A stretch of DNA of 64,000 nt, taken from positions 620,001 through 684,000 of the forward strand of contig NZ_CP012559.1 in assembly GCF_000831645.3 (NCBI RefSeq), written 5' to 3'. This DNA is from Companilactobacillus heilongjiangensis. GTDB lineage: Bacteria > Bacillota > Bacilli > Lactobacillales > Lactobacillaceae. The notes beneath the pieces are model-generated. The model was not told the origin of the DNA and did no database searches. It was given only the letters and a program-made list of their open reading frames with translations. The position numbers and the translations under genes are program-made. Of this stretch, positions 54,057-63,969 are shown one piece after another (position 1 is the first letter of the stretch; the number at the start of each line of letters is the position of its first letter).

Positions 54057-54518
54057 ATGCTTGAATATCAATTAACAACTCATTCATATGAGGATACAGA
54101 AAAATTAGGCGAGAAGGTTTCCCATTTGTTACAAGCGGGGGATGTTGTCGTTTTGAATGGTGACCTTGGTGTTGGTAAAACTACTCTAACTCGTGGTTTG
54201 GCCCGCGGATTGGGAATCAAGCGTAACGTTAAGAGTCCAACTTTCACATTGATTCGAGAATATAAAGATGGTCGTGTGCCACTTTATCACATGGATGCCT
54301 ACCGTTTGGAAAGCAGTCCAGATGAAGATTTAGGTTTTGACGAATACTTTGATGGCGACGGTATTACCATTGTTGAATGGCCACAATTTATTAAGGATGA
54401 GATTCCTGACGAACATATTTCAATCAATATCAAACGTCTGTCTGATACTGATCGGGAAGTTGTTTTTAAATTGCATGGTGAAACATTTAATGACCGTGGT
54501 TTCGGTGACTTGGTATGA
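54057..54518 (+). CDS. tsaE: tRNA threonylcarbamoyladenosine biosynthesis ATPase TsaE
   Basis: 153 aa. Walker A GDLGVGKTTLTRGLARGL, SPTFTLIREY, and Walker B-like LYHMDAYRL; IVEWPQ at the end of the core. Partner of TsaD/TsaB in making t6A37 on ANN-decoding tRNAs. The stop overlaps the following GNAT gene by 4 nt (ATGA). Confidence 0.94.
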   Translation: MLEYQLTTHSYEDTEKLGEKVSHLLQAGDVVVLNGDLGVGKTTLTRGLARGLGIKRNVKSPTFTLIREYKDGRVPLYHMDAYRLESSPDEDLGFDEYFDGDGITIVEWPQFIKDEIPDEHISINIKRLSDTDREVVFKLHGETFNDRGFGDLV

Positions 54519-54979
54519 GTGAACAATTAAAATTACGTGAAGCAATTCCAAATGATGCTCAGAGTCTGCTAGATTTCTTAAAAAAAGCCAGTCAACAGAG
54601 TGATTTTATTTCGTATGATGATATGAAAGATGTCACAGTTGCTGATGAAGAAATTGCGTTGGATGCCATTTATCATTCTGACCATGATGAATTGATTGTG
54701 GCTGATTTTGATGGTCAAATCGTTGGTTATTGTCGTTTGGAAAATTCTGATGAGGAAAAAGCTGAATTTGGTGTCGTTGTTGATAAGGGATTTTGGAATA
54801 ACGGTATCGCTTCGTTTCTATTAGAAGATGCACTCGATTGGGCCTCTGAATCACCACTGAAAGAAATTTTTCTAGAAGTATACAAAAATAACCCAGTTGC
54901 TATCTATATCTATCAAAAATATGGTTTTACAACTGAGTCTGAAACTGAAAAAACATTAGTAATGAAAAAGATGGTTTAA
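54515..54979 (+). CDS. GNAT family N-acetyltransferase
   Basis: 154 aa. Motif A: AEFGVVVDKGFWNNGIASFLLEDALDWA (the usual Q/R-G-x-G-x-G/A is here N-N-G-I-A); motif B: IFLEVYKNNPVAIYIYQKYGFTTES. Substrate unknown; position after tsaE recalls RimI-like genes, but the sequence is not diagnostic. The operon ends 6 bp before cloverleaf copy 14. Confidence 0.85.
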   Translation: MSEQLKLREAIPNDAQSLLDFLKKASQQSDFISYDDMKDVTVADEEIALDAIYHSDHDELIVADFDGQIVGYCRLENSDEEKAEFGVVVDKGFWNNGIASFLLEDALDWASESPLKEIFLEVYKNNPVAIYIYQKYGFTTESETEKTLVMKKMV

Positions 54980-54984
54980 CTGTA

Positions 54985-55171
54985 GCCGTCTCCAGAAATG
55001 AGAATATTTTACCCGCTATGCGGACCGATCCGAGCCAAAGTGCGGTCTCGAATCTCGGTTTGAAGACTTGCCAAAGTTCGGCAAATCTCCAAACGCGCCC
55101 GGTGGTGTAATAGCTAAAGCTATAACGCCACACCCACAGCGGGTAAATATTCTCATTTCTTCCGACTAATT
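54985..55171 (-). repeat. Cloverleaf repeat copy 14
   Basis: gccgtctccag ... cttccgactaat. Outer stem agaaatgagaatatttt... (54994–55014) with gggtaaatattctcatttct (55141–55160). H2 is the atagct/agctat version. IS110-like target here is gaatctcggtttgaag, with a mismatch in the guide region. Confidence 0.85.
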
Positions 55172-55197
55172 TGAATTTTAAATAGTTAACTGTACAA

Positions 55198-55252
55198 AAA
55201 TAGGAGTTATATCATACTTGAGAATAATCAAGTGTGGTATAACTCCTATTTA
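55198..55252. terminator. Bidirectional terminator between convergent genes
   Basis: aataggagttata...acttg / caagt...tataactcctatt, about 18 bp with small internal loops, A/T runs at both ends. Confidence 0.85.
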
Positions 55253-55260
55253 TTTGGGTA

Positions 55261-55797
55261 TTAGCCTGTAATTTTAACCATTTTTTTTATTTGTTCGATT
55301 CCAAATTGTTGCTCAGTCTTCAAAAGAATTTCTGCACAGGCCACGCTATCTGCTAAGGCATTGTGATGATTCTTCAAATCAATATTGAGTGCATCGGAAA
55401 CGGTATTCAATTTGTGATTAGGAAACTGTGGATAAAACTTGCGACTTGTACGTAAAGTGTCGATTGTCTGATACTTAGGAACCATAATGTTGTAATTTGA
55501 GAGGGTATTTTTTAAAACACTGTTATCAAAACTAGCGTTATGAGCGGCAACTAAGTGACTGTTATCAAATAGGGGGCTGATATGGTTCCAGACTTGGTCA
55601 AATGTTGGAGCGTCCGCTACATCTTCAGGTCGAATATGGTGAATTTGGATATTGCGAGGACTGAAGTATTCACGAGGATTGATTAATGTGTAAAAGCTGT
55701 CGACAATTTGACTGTCACGTACTAAAACCAAAGCAAGTGAACAGGCACTGCTACGACTACCATTGGCAGTTTCAAAATCCATAGAAACAAAATTCAT
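55261..55797 (-). CDS. DnaQ-like 3'-5' exonuclease (DEDDh)
   Basis: 178 aa. Exo I FVSMDFETANGSRSSACSLALV, Exo II AAHNASFDNSVLKNTL, Exo III HNALADSVACAEILL. Core domain only, without the N-terminal extension of the relative at 29486. It starts 3 nt after the exoA stop on the minus strand, so the two are cotranscribed, suggesting a role in repair. Confidence 0.88.
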   Translation of the reverse strand: MNFVSMDFETANGSRSSACSLALVLVRDSQIVDSFYTLINPREYFSPRNIQIHHIRPEDVADAPTFDQVWNHISPLFDNSHLVAAHNASFDNSVLKNTLSNYNIMVPKYQTIDTLRTSRKFYPQFPNHKLNTVSDALNIDLKNHHNALADSVACAEILLKTEQQFGIEQIKKMVKITG

Positions 55798-55800
55798 TAA

Positions 55801-56562
55801 TTATTCTCCTTTGATATCTAAATCTAATTCAATTGGACAGTGGTCTGATCCGTAAACGTCGTTAAGTATATCGGCGTTACTAATTAAATCTTTGCCATTT
55901 TGAGAAACAACAAAGTAGTCAATACGCCAACCCGCATTATTCTTGCGAGCATTGAAACGATAACTCCACCATGAATATTTAGCTTCGTCAGGATGTAGTG
56001 ACCGGAAACTATCAATGAAGCCACTGTCTAATAATTCCGTAAACTTGTTGCGTTCTTGATCAGAGAATCCTGGGTTCTTGTGATTACTCTTGGGGTTCTT
56101 CAAGTCAATCTCTTCGTGAGCAACGTTTAAATCACCACAGAGAACAACAGGTTTATCGGCTGATAATTTTAACATATATGCTCTTAAAGCATCGTCATAA
56201 CGCATACGATAATCGATTCGTTTTAATTTCGGTTGTGAGTTTGGAGTGTAACTGTTAATTAAGTAAAAGTCAGGGAATTCGAGTGTAATCGTACGACCTT
56301 CATCATCAAACTCCTCAATATCGAGTCCTTGTTTGAAACTGATAGGCTCCTGTTTAGTGAAAACAGCAGTTCCCGAGTAACCTTTTTTCTGAGCGTAGAA
56401 GAAATATTGGTGATAGCCAGCTAATTCAAGATCAATTTGGCCTTCTTGAAGCTTAGTCTCTTGAATACTAAAGACATCGGCATCCAATTCTTTGAATATT
56501 TCAGCAAAATCTTTTTTAACCACGGCACGTAAACCATTGACGTTCCAAGATATAAGTTTCAT
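55801..56562 (-). CDS. exoA: Exodeoxyribonuclease III / AP endonuclease
   Basis: 253 aa. Exonuclease-endonuclease-phosphatase fold: ISWNVNGLRAV, SIQETKLQ (metal-binding Glu), INSYTPNSQ, CGDLNVAHEEIDL, and the C-terminal YGSDHCPIELDL (catalytic Asp-His). Repairs abasic sites. ATG 56562 is preceded by GAGGTGA; an ATG 15 nt upstream lies before that site. Divergent from murB. Confidence 0.94.
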   Translation of the reverse strand: MKLISWNVNGLRAVVKKDFAEIFKELDADVFSIQETKLQEGQIDLELAGYHQYFFYAQKKGYSGTAVFTKQEPISFKQGLDIEEFDDEGRTITLEFPDFYLINSYTPNSQPKLKRIDYRMRYDDALRAYMLKLSADKPVVLCGDLNVAHEEIDLKNPKSNHKNPGFSDQERNKFTELLDSGFIDSFRSLHPDEAKYSWWSYRFNARKNNAGWRIDYFVVSQNGKDLISNADILNDVYGSDHCPIELDLDIKGE

Positions 56563-56671
56563 AAAATCACCTCGCAAATATTATAGCATTATTGTTAGGC
56601 TTGTTAGTTCGTTATGTTTCTAACTATGTGATAAAATTATACAGTAAGTCTTAGTAGTAAAAGGATGATGA

Positions 56672-57574
56672 ATGTTGAATTTTCCAGTTGAAAAATTACC
56701 AAATATTGAATTTAAATTAAATGAACCTTTGAGTAAATATACCTTTACCAAAACCGGTGGTCCCGCTGATGTTTTGGCCTTTCCTAAAACACGTGACGAA
56801 TTAGTCGAAATCGTTGATACAGCAAGAGTTAACAAAGTTGCTATCACGGTAATCGGTAATGCCAGTAACTTGATTATTAAAGATGGTGGAATCAGGGGTA
56901 TTGTAATAATTTTGCCTAATTTCCATGAAATCAAAGTTTCTGAAACCAGCGTTACAGCCGAAGCGGGCGCTACAATCATTAATACAACAATTGCGGCTCA
57001 AAAAGCCGGTTTAACTGGTATCGAATTTGCCGCTGGAATTCCCGGAAGTGTCGGTGGTGCAGTCTTCATGAATGCCGGTGCTTATGGTGGTGAAATCACT
57101 GATGTCTTTGAATCAGCTGAAGTTTTGATGCCAGATGGTCGAATTACAACGTTAACGCATGAAGATATGCAATTCGGTTACCGTCACAGTATCGTTCAGG
57201 ATAACGGTGGTATCGTTATAAGCGCTACGTTCGCCTTAAAGCGTGGTAATAAAGATGCTATTCAAGAAGAGATGGATCGACTAAACGAGTTGAGACGTTC
57301 CAAGCAACCATTGGAATATCCTTCATGTGGTAGTGTCTTCAAACGTCCAAAGGGTCATTTTACCGGTCCTTTGATTATTAAAGCTGGACTTCAAGGCAAG
57401 ATAGTCGGTGGGGCACAAGATTCCATGAAACATGCCGGCTTTATCGTCAACATCAAGCACGCAACAGCAACCGATTATTTGAATTTGATTCATTTAATCC
57501 AAAAGACTGTTAAAGAGAAATTTGATGTCGAGCTAAAAACAGAAGTCCGTATTATCGGTGAGGATAAAAAGTAA
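56672..57574 (+). CDS. murB: UDP-N-acetylenolpyruvoylglucosamine reductase
   Basis: 300 aa. FAD-binding domain: [60 protein letters not shown]. Substrate domain: [19 protein letters not shown] (catalytic Ser) and HAGFIVN. The length and absence of the extra loop place it in the type IIa class of Gram-positives. Reduces UDP-GlcNAc-enolpyruvate to UDP-MurNAc. AAAGG lies upstream of ATG. Monocistronic, with a weak terminator-like hairpin at 57629. Confidence 0.95.
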   Translation: MLNFPVEKLPNIEFKLNEPLSKYTFTKTGGPADVLAFPKTRDELVEIVDTARVNKVAITVIGNASNLIIKDGGIRGIVIILPNFHEIKVSETSVTAEAGATIINTTIAAQKAGLTGIEFAAGIPGSVGGAVFMNAGAYGGEITDVFESAEVLMPDGRITTLTHEDMQFGYRHSIVQDNGGIVISATFALKRGNKDAIQEEMDRLNELRRSKQPLEYPSCGSVFKRPKGHFTGPLIIKAGLQGKIVGGAQDSMKHAGFIVNIKHATATDYLNLIHLIQKTVKEKFDVELKTEVRIIGEDKK

Positions 57575-57628
57575 AAATCACTTTCGACCTCCGATTTAGG
57601 TAACGTTTTTTTTGAATGAATTTGTTGT

Positions 57629-57660
57629 GATCAGACTAATTAATAATCTGGTCATTTTCT
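57629..57660 (+). terminator. Possible murB terminator
   Basis: gatcaga / tctggtc, 7 bp, followed by attttctt. Weak; ttttttttg at 57606 lacks a good stem. Confidence 0.45.
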
Positions 57661-57698
57661 TAATCTGAGTATTTATCACCTTTGTTGCATTGATAAAT

Positions 57699-58005
57699 AA
57701 CATGTGGTGCTAGTTAAACATGCCGCCTCCAGAGCTGGGAAATATTCTCAAGCTGTGCGGAACGGTCCGAGCCAAAGTGCGGTCTCGAACCTCGGTTTGA
57801 AGCCTTGGCATGGTTCGTCAAGTCTCCAAACACGTCCGGTGGTATAAGTACGGGAAAAACTTCCCGTACTTATACCACTTCCACGGCACACAAATATTTC
57901 CCAGCTCTTCCGACTAATTGATTGGTAATAATTGAACGTCAAATTATTCAAGTAACTTTAGGCTATGAAGTATTTTTAATAGATTATCAACTAGCGCCAT
58001 GTGTT
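57699..58005 (-). mobile_element. MITE-like composite element enclosing cloverleaf copy 15
   Basis: Ends aacatgtggtgctagtt / aactagcgccatgtgtt pair with three mismatches. The right arm (gctatgaagtatttttaatagattatcaact) matches that of the units at 1131, 12668 and 44604. No target-site duplication remains that I can see. Confidence 0.65.
57722..57918 (-). repeat. Cloverleaf repeat copy 15 (nested in the MITE-like element)
   Basis: Outer stem agagctgggaaatatt / aatatttcccagctct (57731–57746 with 57893–57908), perfect. H2 gtggtataagtacggga / tcccgtacttataccac. IS110-like target here is gaacctcggtttgaagcc, one T shorter than in copy 7. Confidence 0.88.
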
Positions 58006-58059
58006 AAGTAACCAGCTACAAGATTTAAAAACATAATTTTTAATCAAGTATCTTAATTT

Positions 58060-58138
58060 CCGGTTGTCAGTAATGTAATCTGTTGAATCATGGTACCTTG
58101 GATTACACATCGGACTGCATTACTGACAACCGGAGACG
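58060..58138 (+). repeat. Cloverleaf repeat copy 16, strongly shortened (about 80 bp)
   Basis: Perfect 16-bp outer stem ccggttgtcagtaatg / cattactgacaaccgg and the ggagacgg end, but H2–H4 are gone. The interior can form only a short gtaatc/ggattac pair. It lies in the 890-bp gene-free interval between murB and the antiporter, together with copies 15 and 17. Confidence 0.65.
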
Positions 58139-58244
58139 GTATTTAGATTGATTTTGAACTAAGAGAAACTAAGGTTGGTATAACTTCATTAACTTTACAA
58201 AATGTTGTGATAGTTATTTGTTTTATTTATTATTTAAAAAGCAA

Positions 58245-58428
58245 ATTAGTCGGAAGGGATGAGAATATTAACCAGCTGTGGGTGTGGCGTTAGAGCTTTA
58301 GCTCTTACACCACCGGGCGAGTTTGGAGACTTACCGAACTTTGGTAAGGCTTCAAACCGAGATTCGAGACCGCAATGTGGCTCGAATCGGTCCGCATAGC
58401 AGGTTAATATTCTCATCCCTGTAGACAG
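58245..58428 (+). repeat. Cloverleaf repeat copy 17
   Basis: attagtcggaag ... gtagacagtc. Outer stem agggatgagaatattaacc / ggttaatattctcatccct, perfect 19 bp. H2 agagct/agctct; H3 cttacc/ggtaag; H4 gattcgag/ctcgaatc. It ends about 35 bp before the antiporter start. Confidence 0.88.
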
Positions 58429-58464
58429 TCAACCTTCATTAAAATTAATAGGTAGGTGTTGTCT

Positions 58465-60591
58465 GTGGAAATACTTGAATCAATTATTTTGATTCTTTCA
58501 CTCTTAATTATTGCCAATATTGTAAGTCACTACTTTGTGTCGATTCCGCCCAGTTTGTTACAAATTGCTGCGGGTATTTTGGCTGCATTGTTTATGCACG
58601 TTAAAATTTACGTTGATACCGAGTGGTTTTTGTTAGCATTTATTGCGCCAATTCTGTTTAACGATGGGAATAATTTCCCGAAACGAGAGTTGTGGAAATT
58701 AAAAGGTCCTATTTTAGGAAATGCGATTGTTCTGGTTGTGATTTCAACCTTGGTCGGTGGAGTCTTTGTTAAGTGGCTCATCCCGACATTACCGTGGGCT
58801 ACAGCGTTTACGTTGGTTGCAGTTCTGTCGCCAACTGATCCCATCGCGGTGCAATCAATCGCTAAGAAAGCGCATATCCCTGATAAATTGATGCATTTAA
58901 TTAGTGGGGAAAGTTTGATCAATGATGCATCCGGATTGATCTGTTTTAAATATGGTGTCGCTGCAACGGTCACCGGTATGTTCTCATTGAAGGATGCTAC
59001 AATCGATTTCTTCCATATTTCTATCGTCGGTGCCCTAGTTGGTGCCGTGATGATTTGGATTTTCAACGGTGTTAGATTGTACTTGATGAACCAAGGTGTC
59101 GATGATTCGATTCTACATGCCATAATTCAAATTATTATTCCATTTATTATCTACTATGTTGCTGAAGATATTTTCGATGTATCTGGAGTTGTAGCGGTTG
59201 TTATCGCTGGGATTCTAAATATTTCATCTAATCGTAATCTCAGCAGCTTTACACCGGAAATTAAAATGGTCACCTCCCGAACCTGGGATTTAGTTGTGTA
59301 CGTCCTTAACGGAATCGTTTTCGTGCTGTTGGGTATCGAAATTCCGTTTGCCATGGAAGAACTAGTTCATAACGACAATATAAACACTATCGGAGCACTT
59401 TTCTTAGCCTTTATTATTTGGATAATGTTAGTCGTGATCCGGGCGGCGTGGAGTTATGTCTATTCGACTTTCTCTAAAAATGGCGATAATAAAATCGTGC
59501 TCTGGTCTAAATCAAGACTAGATGATTGCCTGATGTCTGGTATTTCTGGTGTGCGTGGCGCCGTTACAATGGTCGGTGTTTTGTCATTGCCAATGACCAT
59601 TAAAGGCGGAGCGCCATTCCCATCTCGAACATTACTGTTGTTTTTAGCTAGTGCTGTGATTATTTTTAGTTTGTTAGGGGCGACAATTTTAATTCCTTTA
59701 TTAACTAAAAATAGTGCACCGGTTGCTTATCGTGGTAATACGTTTGTTTCTGATGAGGATGATGACGAAGACGATGATGAAGATGTACCAGTAATTGTTA
59801 AATTAACGCAGGCTGAAGCTAATCGTGTGATTTTGGACAAGACTATCAAGAAGCTGCGTGGTGAAATGGATGACGGTGATACAGCCGTTTATTCATCAGT
59901 CATTGGAGAGTATTTACAAGATCTTCGTAATTTGAGTATTCGTAACCATAATCCCAAAATGGCCAGTCACCAAATTAGTAAGCGTCGTGTTAAGAGTAAA
60001 AAAGATGCAGAATTGTGGGACATTTGTTTTAATTGTGAACTTGAAGCAATCGAAGAATTATACGTTAATCATGAAATCTCTGATGATGCGTATGATATTG
60101 CAAACCGTAAAATTGCTAAATATAAAAAAGATATTGTGCATCGTCGTTACAATTCAACAGTTGAATTTTTCTTGAGTTACTTTAGAAGAACCTATCTGCA
60201 AATCAGACGATGGTTCTATCGTTCTGTGAAGTATGATGATATCAAGCAGTTGAATCAAGATTCTATCAAAATTTCGACTGCTGGGGCAAAACGAGCTTTA
60301 GCCAAGTTGCAAGAATTGAGTCAGTCAGATAATGAAGGATTTGCGGACAATTTGATCTATATTTTCCAACGTCACTACGAAGACCGTTTGGAATTGCTTC
60401 AAGGTAAATATCGTGGTCGGACACCGCAATTTAGTGGTGATCGAGCAGCTTTGGAAGTCAAAGCTTTGAGTTATCAACGGGCTTTTGTCCAAGATATGTT
60501 GGAACAAGGTAAGATTAGTAAAGCGACTGCCAATGAATTACGGCAAAATATCAATTACAGTGAAGAAGTCATTAATATAGGGACTGACTAG
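58465..60591 (+). CDS. CPA1-family Na+(K+)/H+ antiporter, NhaP-like
   Basis: 708 aa. About twelve membrane helices in residues 1–410, with VAVLSPTDPIAVQSIAKKAHIP and SGESLINDASGLICFKYG (the ND motif of CPA1 exchangers) and GVRGAVTMVGVLSLP. Then an acidic stretch (SDEDDDEDDDED) and a long cytoplasmic C-terminal domain rich in charged helices. It should exchange Na+ or K+ for H+ in pH and salt homeostasis. GTG 58465 has AGGTAGGTG six nt upstream; a GTG at 58456 lies within that site. The promoter must lie close to cloverleaf copy 17. Confidence 0.9.
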   Translation: MEILESIILILSLLIIANIVSHYFVSIPPSLLQIAAGILAALFMHVKIYVDTEWFLLAFIAPILFNDGNNFPKRELWKLKGPILGNAIVLVVISTLVGGVFVKWLIPTLPWATAFTLVAVLSPTDPIAVQSIAKKAHIPDKLMHLISGESLINDASGLICFKYGVAATVTGMFSLKDATIDFFHISIVGALVGAVMIWIFNGVRLYLMNQGVDDSILHAIIQIIIPFIIYYVAEDIFDVSGVVAVVIAGILNISSNRNLSSFTPEIKMVTSRTWDLVVYVLNGIVFVLLGIEIPFAMEELVHNDNINTIGALFLAFIIWIMLVVIRAAWSYVYSTFSKNGDNKIVLWSKSRLDDCLMSGISGVRGAVTMVGVLSLPMTIKGGAPFPSRTLLLFLASAVIIFSLLGATILIPLLTKNSAPVAYRGNTFVSDEDDDEDDDEDVPVIVKLTQAEANRVILDKTIKKLRGEMDDGDTAVYSSVIGEYLQDLRNLSIRNHNPKMASHQISKRRVKSKKDAELWDICFNCELEAIEELYVNHEISDDAYDIANRKIAKYKKDIVHRRYNSTVEFFLSYFRRTYLQIRRWFYRSVKYDDIKQLNQDSIKISTAGAKRALAKLQELSQSDNEGFADNLIYIFQRHYEDRLELLQGKYRGRTPQFSGDRAALEVKALSYQRAFVQDMLEQGKISKATANELRQNINYSEEVINIGTD

Positions 60592-60666
60592 TATCTAAAA
60601 AATGATGAACTTTTATAATTTTTATTGTTTGTTATAATTAGTTCGAACTGCTAAGGAGCTAGAAAA

Positions 60667-61530
60667 ATGAATTTTATACCAAGCAATATATTTACATGGC
60701 AGAACTTGGCTAACTTGGTTGATATCCTAGTAGTCTGGTATTTTCTGTATAAAGTTCTGTCGATGTTACGAGGCACGAAAGCGGTACAGCTTCTAAAAGG
60801 AATCGTGATAATTTTTGGTATCAAACTCATTAGTTGGGCGTTAAATTTACACACGGTCTCTTTTCTGATGGATCAATTGATCAACTGGGGAATTATCGTC
60901 ATTGTGATAATCTTTCAGCCTGAGATTCGTCGTGGATTGGAACATTTAGGGCGAATGCCGTTATTTAGTTCAACGAGTAACGAAGAAGGCAAAACCAAGA
61001 ATCACTTGATCGAAAGTTTGGATCAGGCGATTCAGTACATGAGTAAGCGTAGAATCGGTGCTTTGATAACTTTGGAAATGAATACTGGTTTGGAAGAATA
61101 TGTCGAAACTGGTATTGATTTGGACGCTGAAGTTACTGGAGCTTTATTGATCAATATTTTCATACCGAATACTCCGTTGCATGATGGGGCAGTAATCGTC
61201 CGAAATAACCGGATATCAGTTGCGGCTGCCTACTTGCCGTTGTCAGAAAGCAATACGATTCCTAAGGAATTAGGAACGCGTCACAGAGCGGCAGTTGGTA
61301 TCAGTGAAGTAACTGATGCAATTACAATTGTTGTCTCAGAAGAGACTGGTGGTGTCATGATAACTAGAAATGGTCATATGATGCTTGATCTTTCTCGAGA
61401 AGATTACCTGAAATATCTTCACGCTCAATTAAAGGATCCGAATGAAAATGACAATCATTCGATATTAGATTTCTTTAGAATTGGTCGGAAGAAGAAGGAG
61501 GGCCAAGATGATAAAGAAAATAATAAATAG
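60667..61530 (+). CDS. cdaA: Diadenylate cyclase CdaA (DacA)
   Basis: 287 aa. Three N-terminal membrane helices (about 16–100), then the DAC domain with NTPLHDGAVIVRNNR (DGA motif) and LGTRHRAAVGISEVTDAITIVVSEETG (RHR motif). Makes c-di-AMP, the essential nucleotide second messenger controlling potassium and osmolyte transport. First gene of cdaA–cdaR–glmM, an order conserved in Firmicutes. AAGGAG is upstream of ATG; a TATAAT at 60633–60638 may be its -10. Its end overlaps cdaR by 23 nt. Confidence 0.95.
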   Translation: MNFIPSNIFTWQNLANLVDILVVWYFLYKVLSMLRGTKAVQLLKGIVIIFGIKLISWALNLHTVSFLMDQLINWGIIVIVIIFQPEIRRGLEHLGRMPLFSSTSNEEGKTKNHLIESLDQAIQYMSKRRIGALITLEMNTGLEEYVETGIDLDAEVTGALLINIFIPNTPLHDGAVIVRNNRISVAAAYLPLSESNTIPKELGTRHRAAVGISEVTDAITIVVSEETGGVMITRNGHMMLDLSREDYLKYLHAQLKDPNENDNHSILDFFRIGRKKKEGQDDKENNK

Positions 61531-62596
61531 CAATTATTTTTATGCCTTTATCGCCCTCTGCTGTGCCTTATGGTTGTTCTTTTTTGTAAGCACACCAGGT
61601 GTAGGATCAACCAGAAATTCTAATCAATCGAATACTTCGACTGTAACCAAAAGGGCAACTTTTACAGTACCTTTACAGTTACAGGCGGATGTCGATAAAT
61701 ATTACATCACTGGTTATCCGGAAAATGTCAAAGTAACGATTGAAGGGCCAGCGGCTCTAGTTACTGCGACCAAAAATACTCAGAATTTTAACTTATATTT
61801 GAATTTAAAAGACTTGTCGATTGGACAGCATCGTGTTCAAATCAAGGAGTCTGGCTTGAACAGTGAATTAACTTATAGTATAAAACCGAAGTATGTCACC
61901 GTTAATATTCAACAGCGTGAAACTAAGAAGTTTGCGGTCGATGTTGATTACAATAAAGAATTCTTAGCAACTGGTTACGAAACCGGTAAGATTGATATAT
62001 CTCCTGATACTGTCACAGTTACTGGTGCCGCCTCTGAGATTGAAAAGATCAACAAGGTTATCGTTAAACCAATTTTGCCAAAAGGAATAAAATCGACATT
62101 TGATCAAGAAGTTTTAGTGCAAGCACTCGATAAAAATGGTAAAACTGTAAATGTTACGTTGGATCCACAAACGGTTCACGTAAAAATTCCAATTACTATT
62201 CAAAGCAAACAAGTAACAATCAACTTGAAACAGTCAGGAAATTCTAATAACTCGAATTTCACATTTGAATCTGATGTGAAAAGCATCAGAATTTTCGGAA
62301 CGCAAGATCAAATGGATGCGATTGATAATTCAATTGATGTGCCAGTTGATGTAAGTGATGTTACCGGAAATACCAAGAAGTCAATTGATTTAGGCGATGC
62401 TTTGGGCGGTAAAGTGGCCTTTACGGATCCTGATAGCATTAGTGTGACAATCAATACTGGTTCGTCGAGTTCATCATCGAACAACACTAATAGCAGCAAT
62501 GGTACTAATACGTCAACTAATGACAGTAGTACTAATAATAATTCGAGTTCGTCAAATAACGACTCGACTGAAGATAATAATAATAGCGAAGAATAA
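61508..62596 (+). CDS. cdaR: CdaR, YbbR-domain regulator of diadenylate cyclase
   Basis: 362 aa. One N-terminal membrane helix (about 10–27, FYAFIALCCALWLFFFVS), then extracellular YbbR repeats, e.g. VPLQLQADVDKYYITGYPENVKVTIEGPAALV and the analogous segments starting near 140 and 225. The last ~50 residues are a Ser/Asn/Thr tail. CdaR binds CdaA and modulates c-di-AMP synthesis. I start at ATG 61508 after GAAGGAGGG, which is inside the cdaA coding region. Confidence 0.92.
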   Translation: MIKKIINSNYFYAFIALCCALWLFFFVSTPGVGSTRNSNQSNTSTVTKRATFTVPLQLQADVDKYYITGYPENVKVTIEGPAALVTATKNTQNFNLYLNLKDLSIGQHRVQIKESGLNSELTYSIKPKYVTVNIQQRETKKFAVDVDYNKEFLATGYETGKIDISPDTVTVTGAASEIEKINKVIVKPILPKGIKSTFDQEVLVQALDKNGKTVNVTLDPQTVHVKIPITIQSKQVTINLKQSGNSNNSNFTFESDVKSIRIFGTQDQMDAIDNSIDVPVDVSDVTGNTKKSIDLGDALGGKVAFTDPDSISVTINTGSSSSSSNNTNSSNGTNTSTNDSSTNNNSSSSNNDSTEDNNNSEE

Positions 62597-62616
62597 TACG
62601 CTGGGGGTAAGTTTTC

Positions 62617-63969
62617 ATGACAAAATATTTTGGAACAGACGGAGTAAGAGGTATTGCAAATAAGGAGTTAAGTCCTGAACTAGCATTTAAGCTAGGCCGT
62701 TTCGGGGGTTACGTTCTAACACAACATTCAGAAAATAATGACTCACGTCCACGTGTTCTAGTTGCCAGAGATACACGTATTTCTGGTCAAATGTTGCAAT
62801 CAAGTTTAATCTCAGGACTATTGTCTGTAGGTATTGAAGTGCTAGATCTTGATGTAATTACAACTCCAGCCGTTGCTTATTTAATACGTGCCGTTTCAGC
62901 TGATGCCGGAATTATGATTTCTGCATCACACAATCCTGCTGAAGATAACGGAATTAAGTTCTTTGGTTCAGATGGTTACAAATTGCCAGATGACGTTGAA
63001 GATGAAATTGAAGAATTATTGGATGCCAAAGAAGATACTTTGCCAAGACCATCTGCTGAAGGTTTAGGTAGCGTTTCAGACTATCCAGAAGGTGCTCAAA
63101 AGTATCTCCAATTCTTGAAACAAACATTGTCAGATGATCTAAGTGGTATGAAGATTGTTTTGGATACAGCCAATGGTTCAACAAGTCGTTTAGCAAGCAC
63201 ATTGTTTGCTGACTTGGGCGTTGACTTCGAAATCATGGCCTCACATCCAGATGGAATCAACATCAACAAAAACGTTGGTTCAACACATCCAGAAGAATTA
63301 GCAAGACGTGTTAAAGAATCAGATGCCGTTGCTGGATTAGCTTTTGATGGTGATGGAGACCGTTGTATCGCCGTTGATGCTGATGGTAATATTGTTGATG
63401 GTGACAAGATTATGTTCATCCTCGGTAAGTATTTGCACGATGGTGGCCGTTTAAAGAAAGACACAATCGTAACAACAGTTATGAGTAACCTCGGTTTGTA
63501 CAAAGCTATCGAAGCTAATGGCATGAAGTCAGTTCAAACAGCCGTTGGTGACCGTCACGTTGTTGAAGAGATCCGTGCCAACAATTACAACATCGGTGGA
63601 GAACAATCAGGACACGTTGTCTTGTATGAGTACATGAATACAGGAGACGGAATGTTAACAGGAATCCACTTGTTGCACGTCATGAAAGAAACAGGCAAGA
63701 CCCTAGCAGAATTAGGTGCACCTGTTAAGATTTATCCACAAAAGCTAGTTAACGTTCCCGTAGCAGACAAAAACTCATGGGATCAACACCAACCAATCCT
63801 TGATTCAATCAAAGCAGTTGAAGATGAAATGGATGGCGATGGCCGTGTGTTAGTACGTCCTAGTGGTACACAAGCATTGTTGAGAGTTATGTGTGAAGCA
63901 CCTACAGAAGAAAAAGTTAATGAATATTGTGATCAGATTGTGGAAGTTGTTAAGAGTGAATTAAATTAG
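62617..63969 (+). CDS. glmM: Phosphoglucosamine mutase
   Basis: 450 aa. Converts glucosamine-6-phosphate to glucosamine-1-phosphate for UDP-GlcNAc. N-terminal [25 protein letters not shown], active phosphoserine in [19 protein letters not shown], Mg-binding [13 protein letters not shown], sugar-binding [10 protein letters not shown] and phosphate-binding [13 protein letters not shown]. GlmM also binds CdaA and inhibits it in other Firmicutes. GGGGG precedes the ATG. The stop TAG is the first triplet of a type-2 repeat. Confidence 0.96.
   Translation: MTKYFGTDGVRGIANKELSPELAFKLGRFGGYVLTQHSENNDSRPRVLVARDTRISGQMLQSSLISGLLSVGIEVLDLDVITTPAVAYLIRAVSADAGIMISASHNPAEDNGIKFFGSDGYKLPDDVEDEIEELLDAKEDTLPRPSAEGLGSVSDYPEGAQKYLQFLKQTLSDDLSGMKIVLDTANGSTSRLASTLFADLGVDFEIMASHPDGININKNVGSTHPEELARRVKESDAVAGLAFDGDGDRCIAVDADGNIVDGDKIMFILGKYLHDGGRLKKDTIVTTVMSNLGLYKAIEANGMKSVQTAVGDRHVVEEIRANNYNIGGEQSGHVVLYEYMNTGDGMLTGIHLLHVMKETGKTLAELGAPVKIYPQKLVNVPVADKNSWDQHQPILDSIKAVEDEMDGDGRVLVRPSGTQALLRVMCEAPTEEKVNEYCDQIVEVVKSELN

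Noticed and set aside
60570-60666. Riboswitch or c-di-AMP-related leader before cdaA
   Set aside because: Only about 75 nt with a possible -10 and no complex structure.
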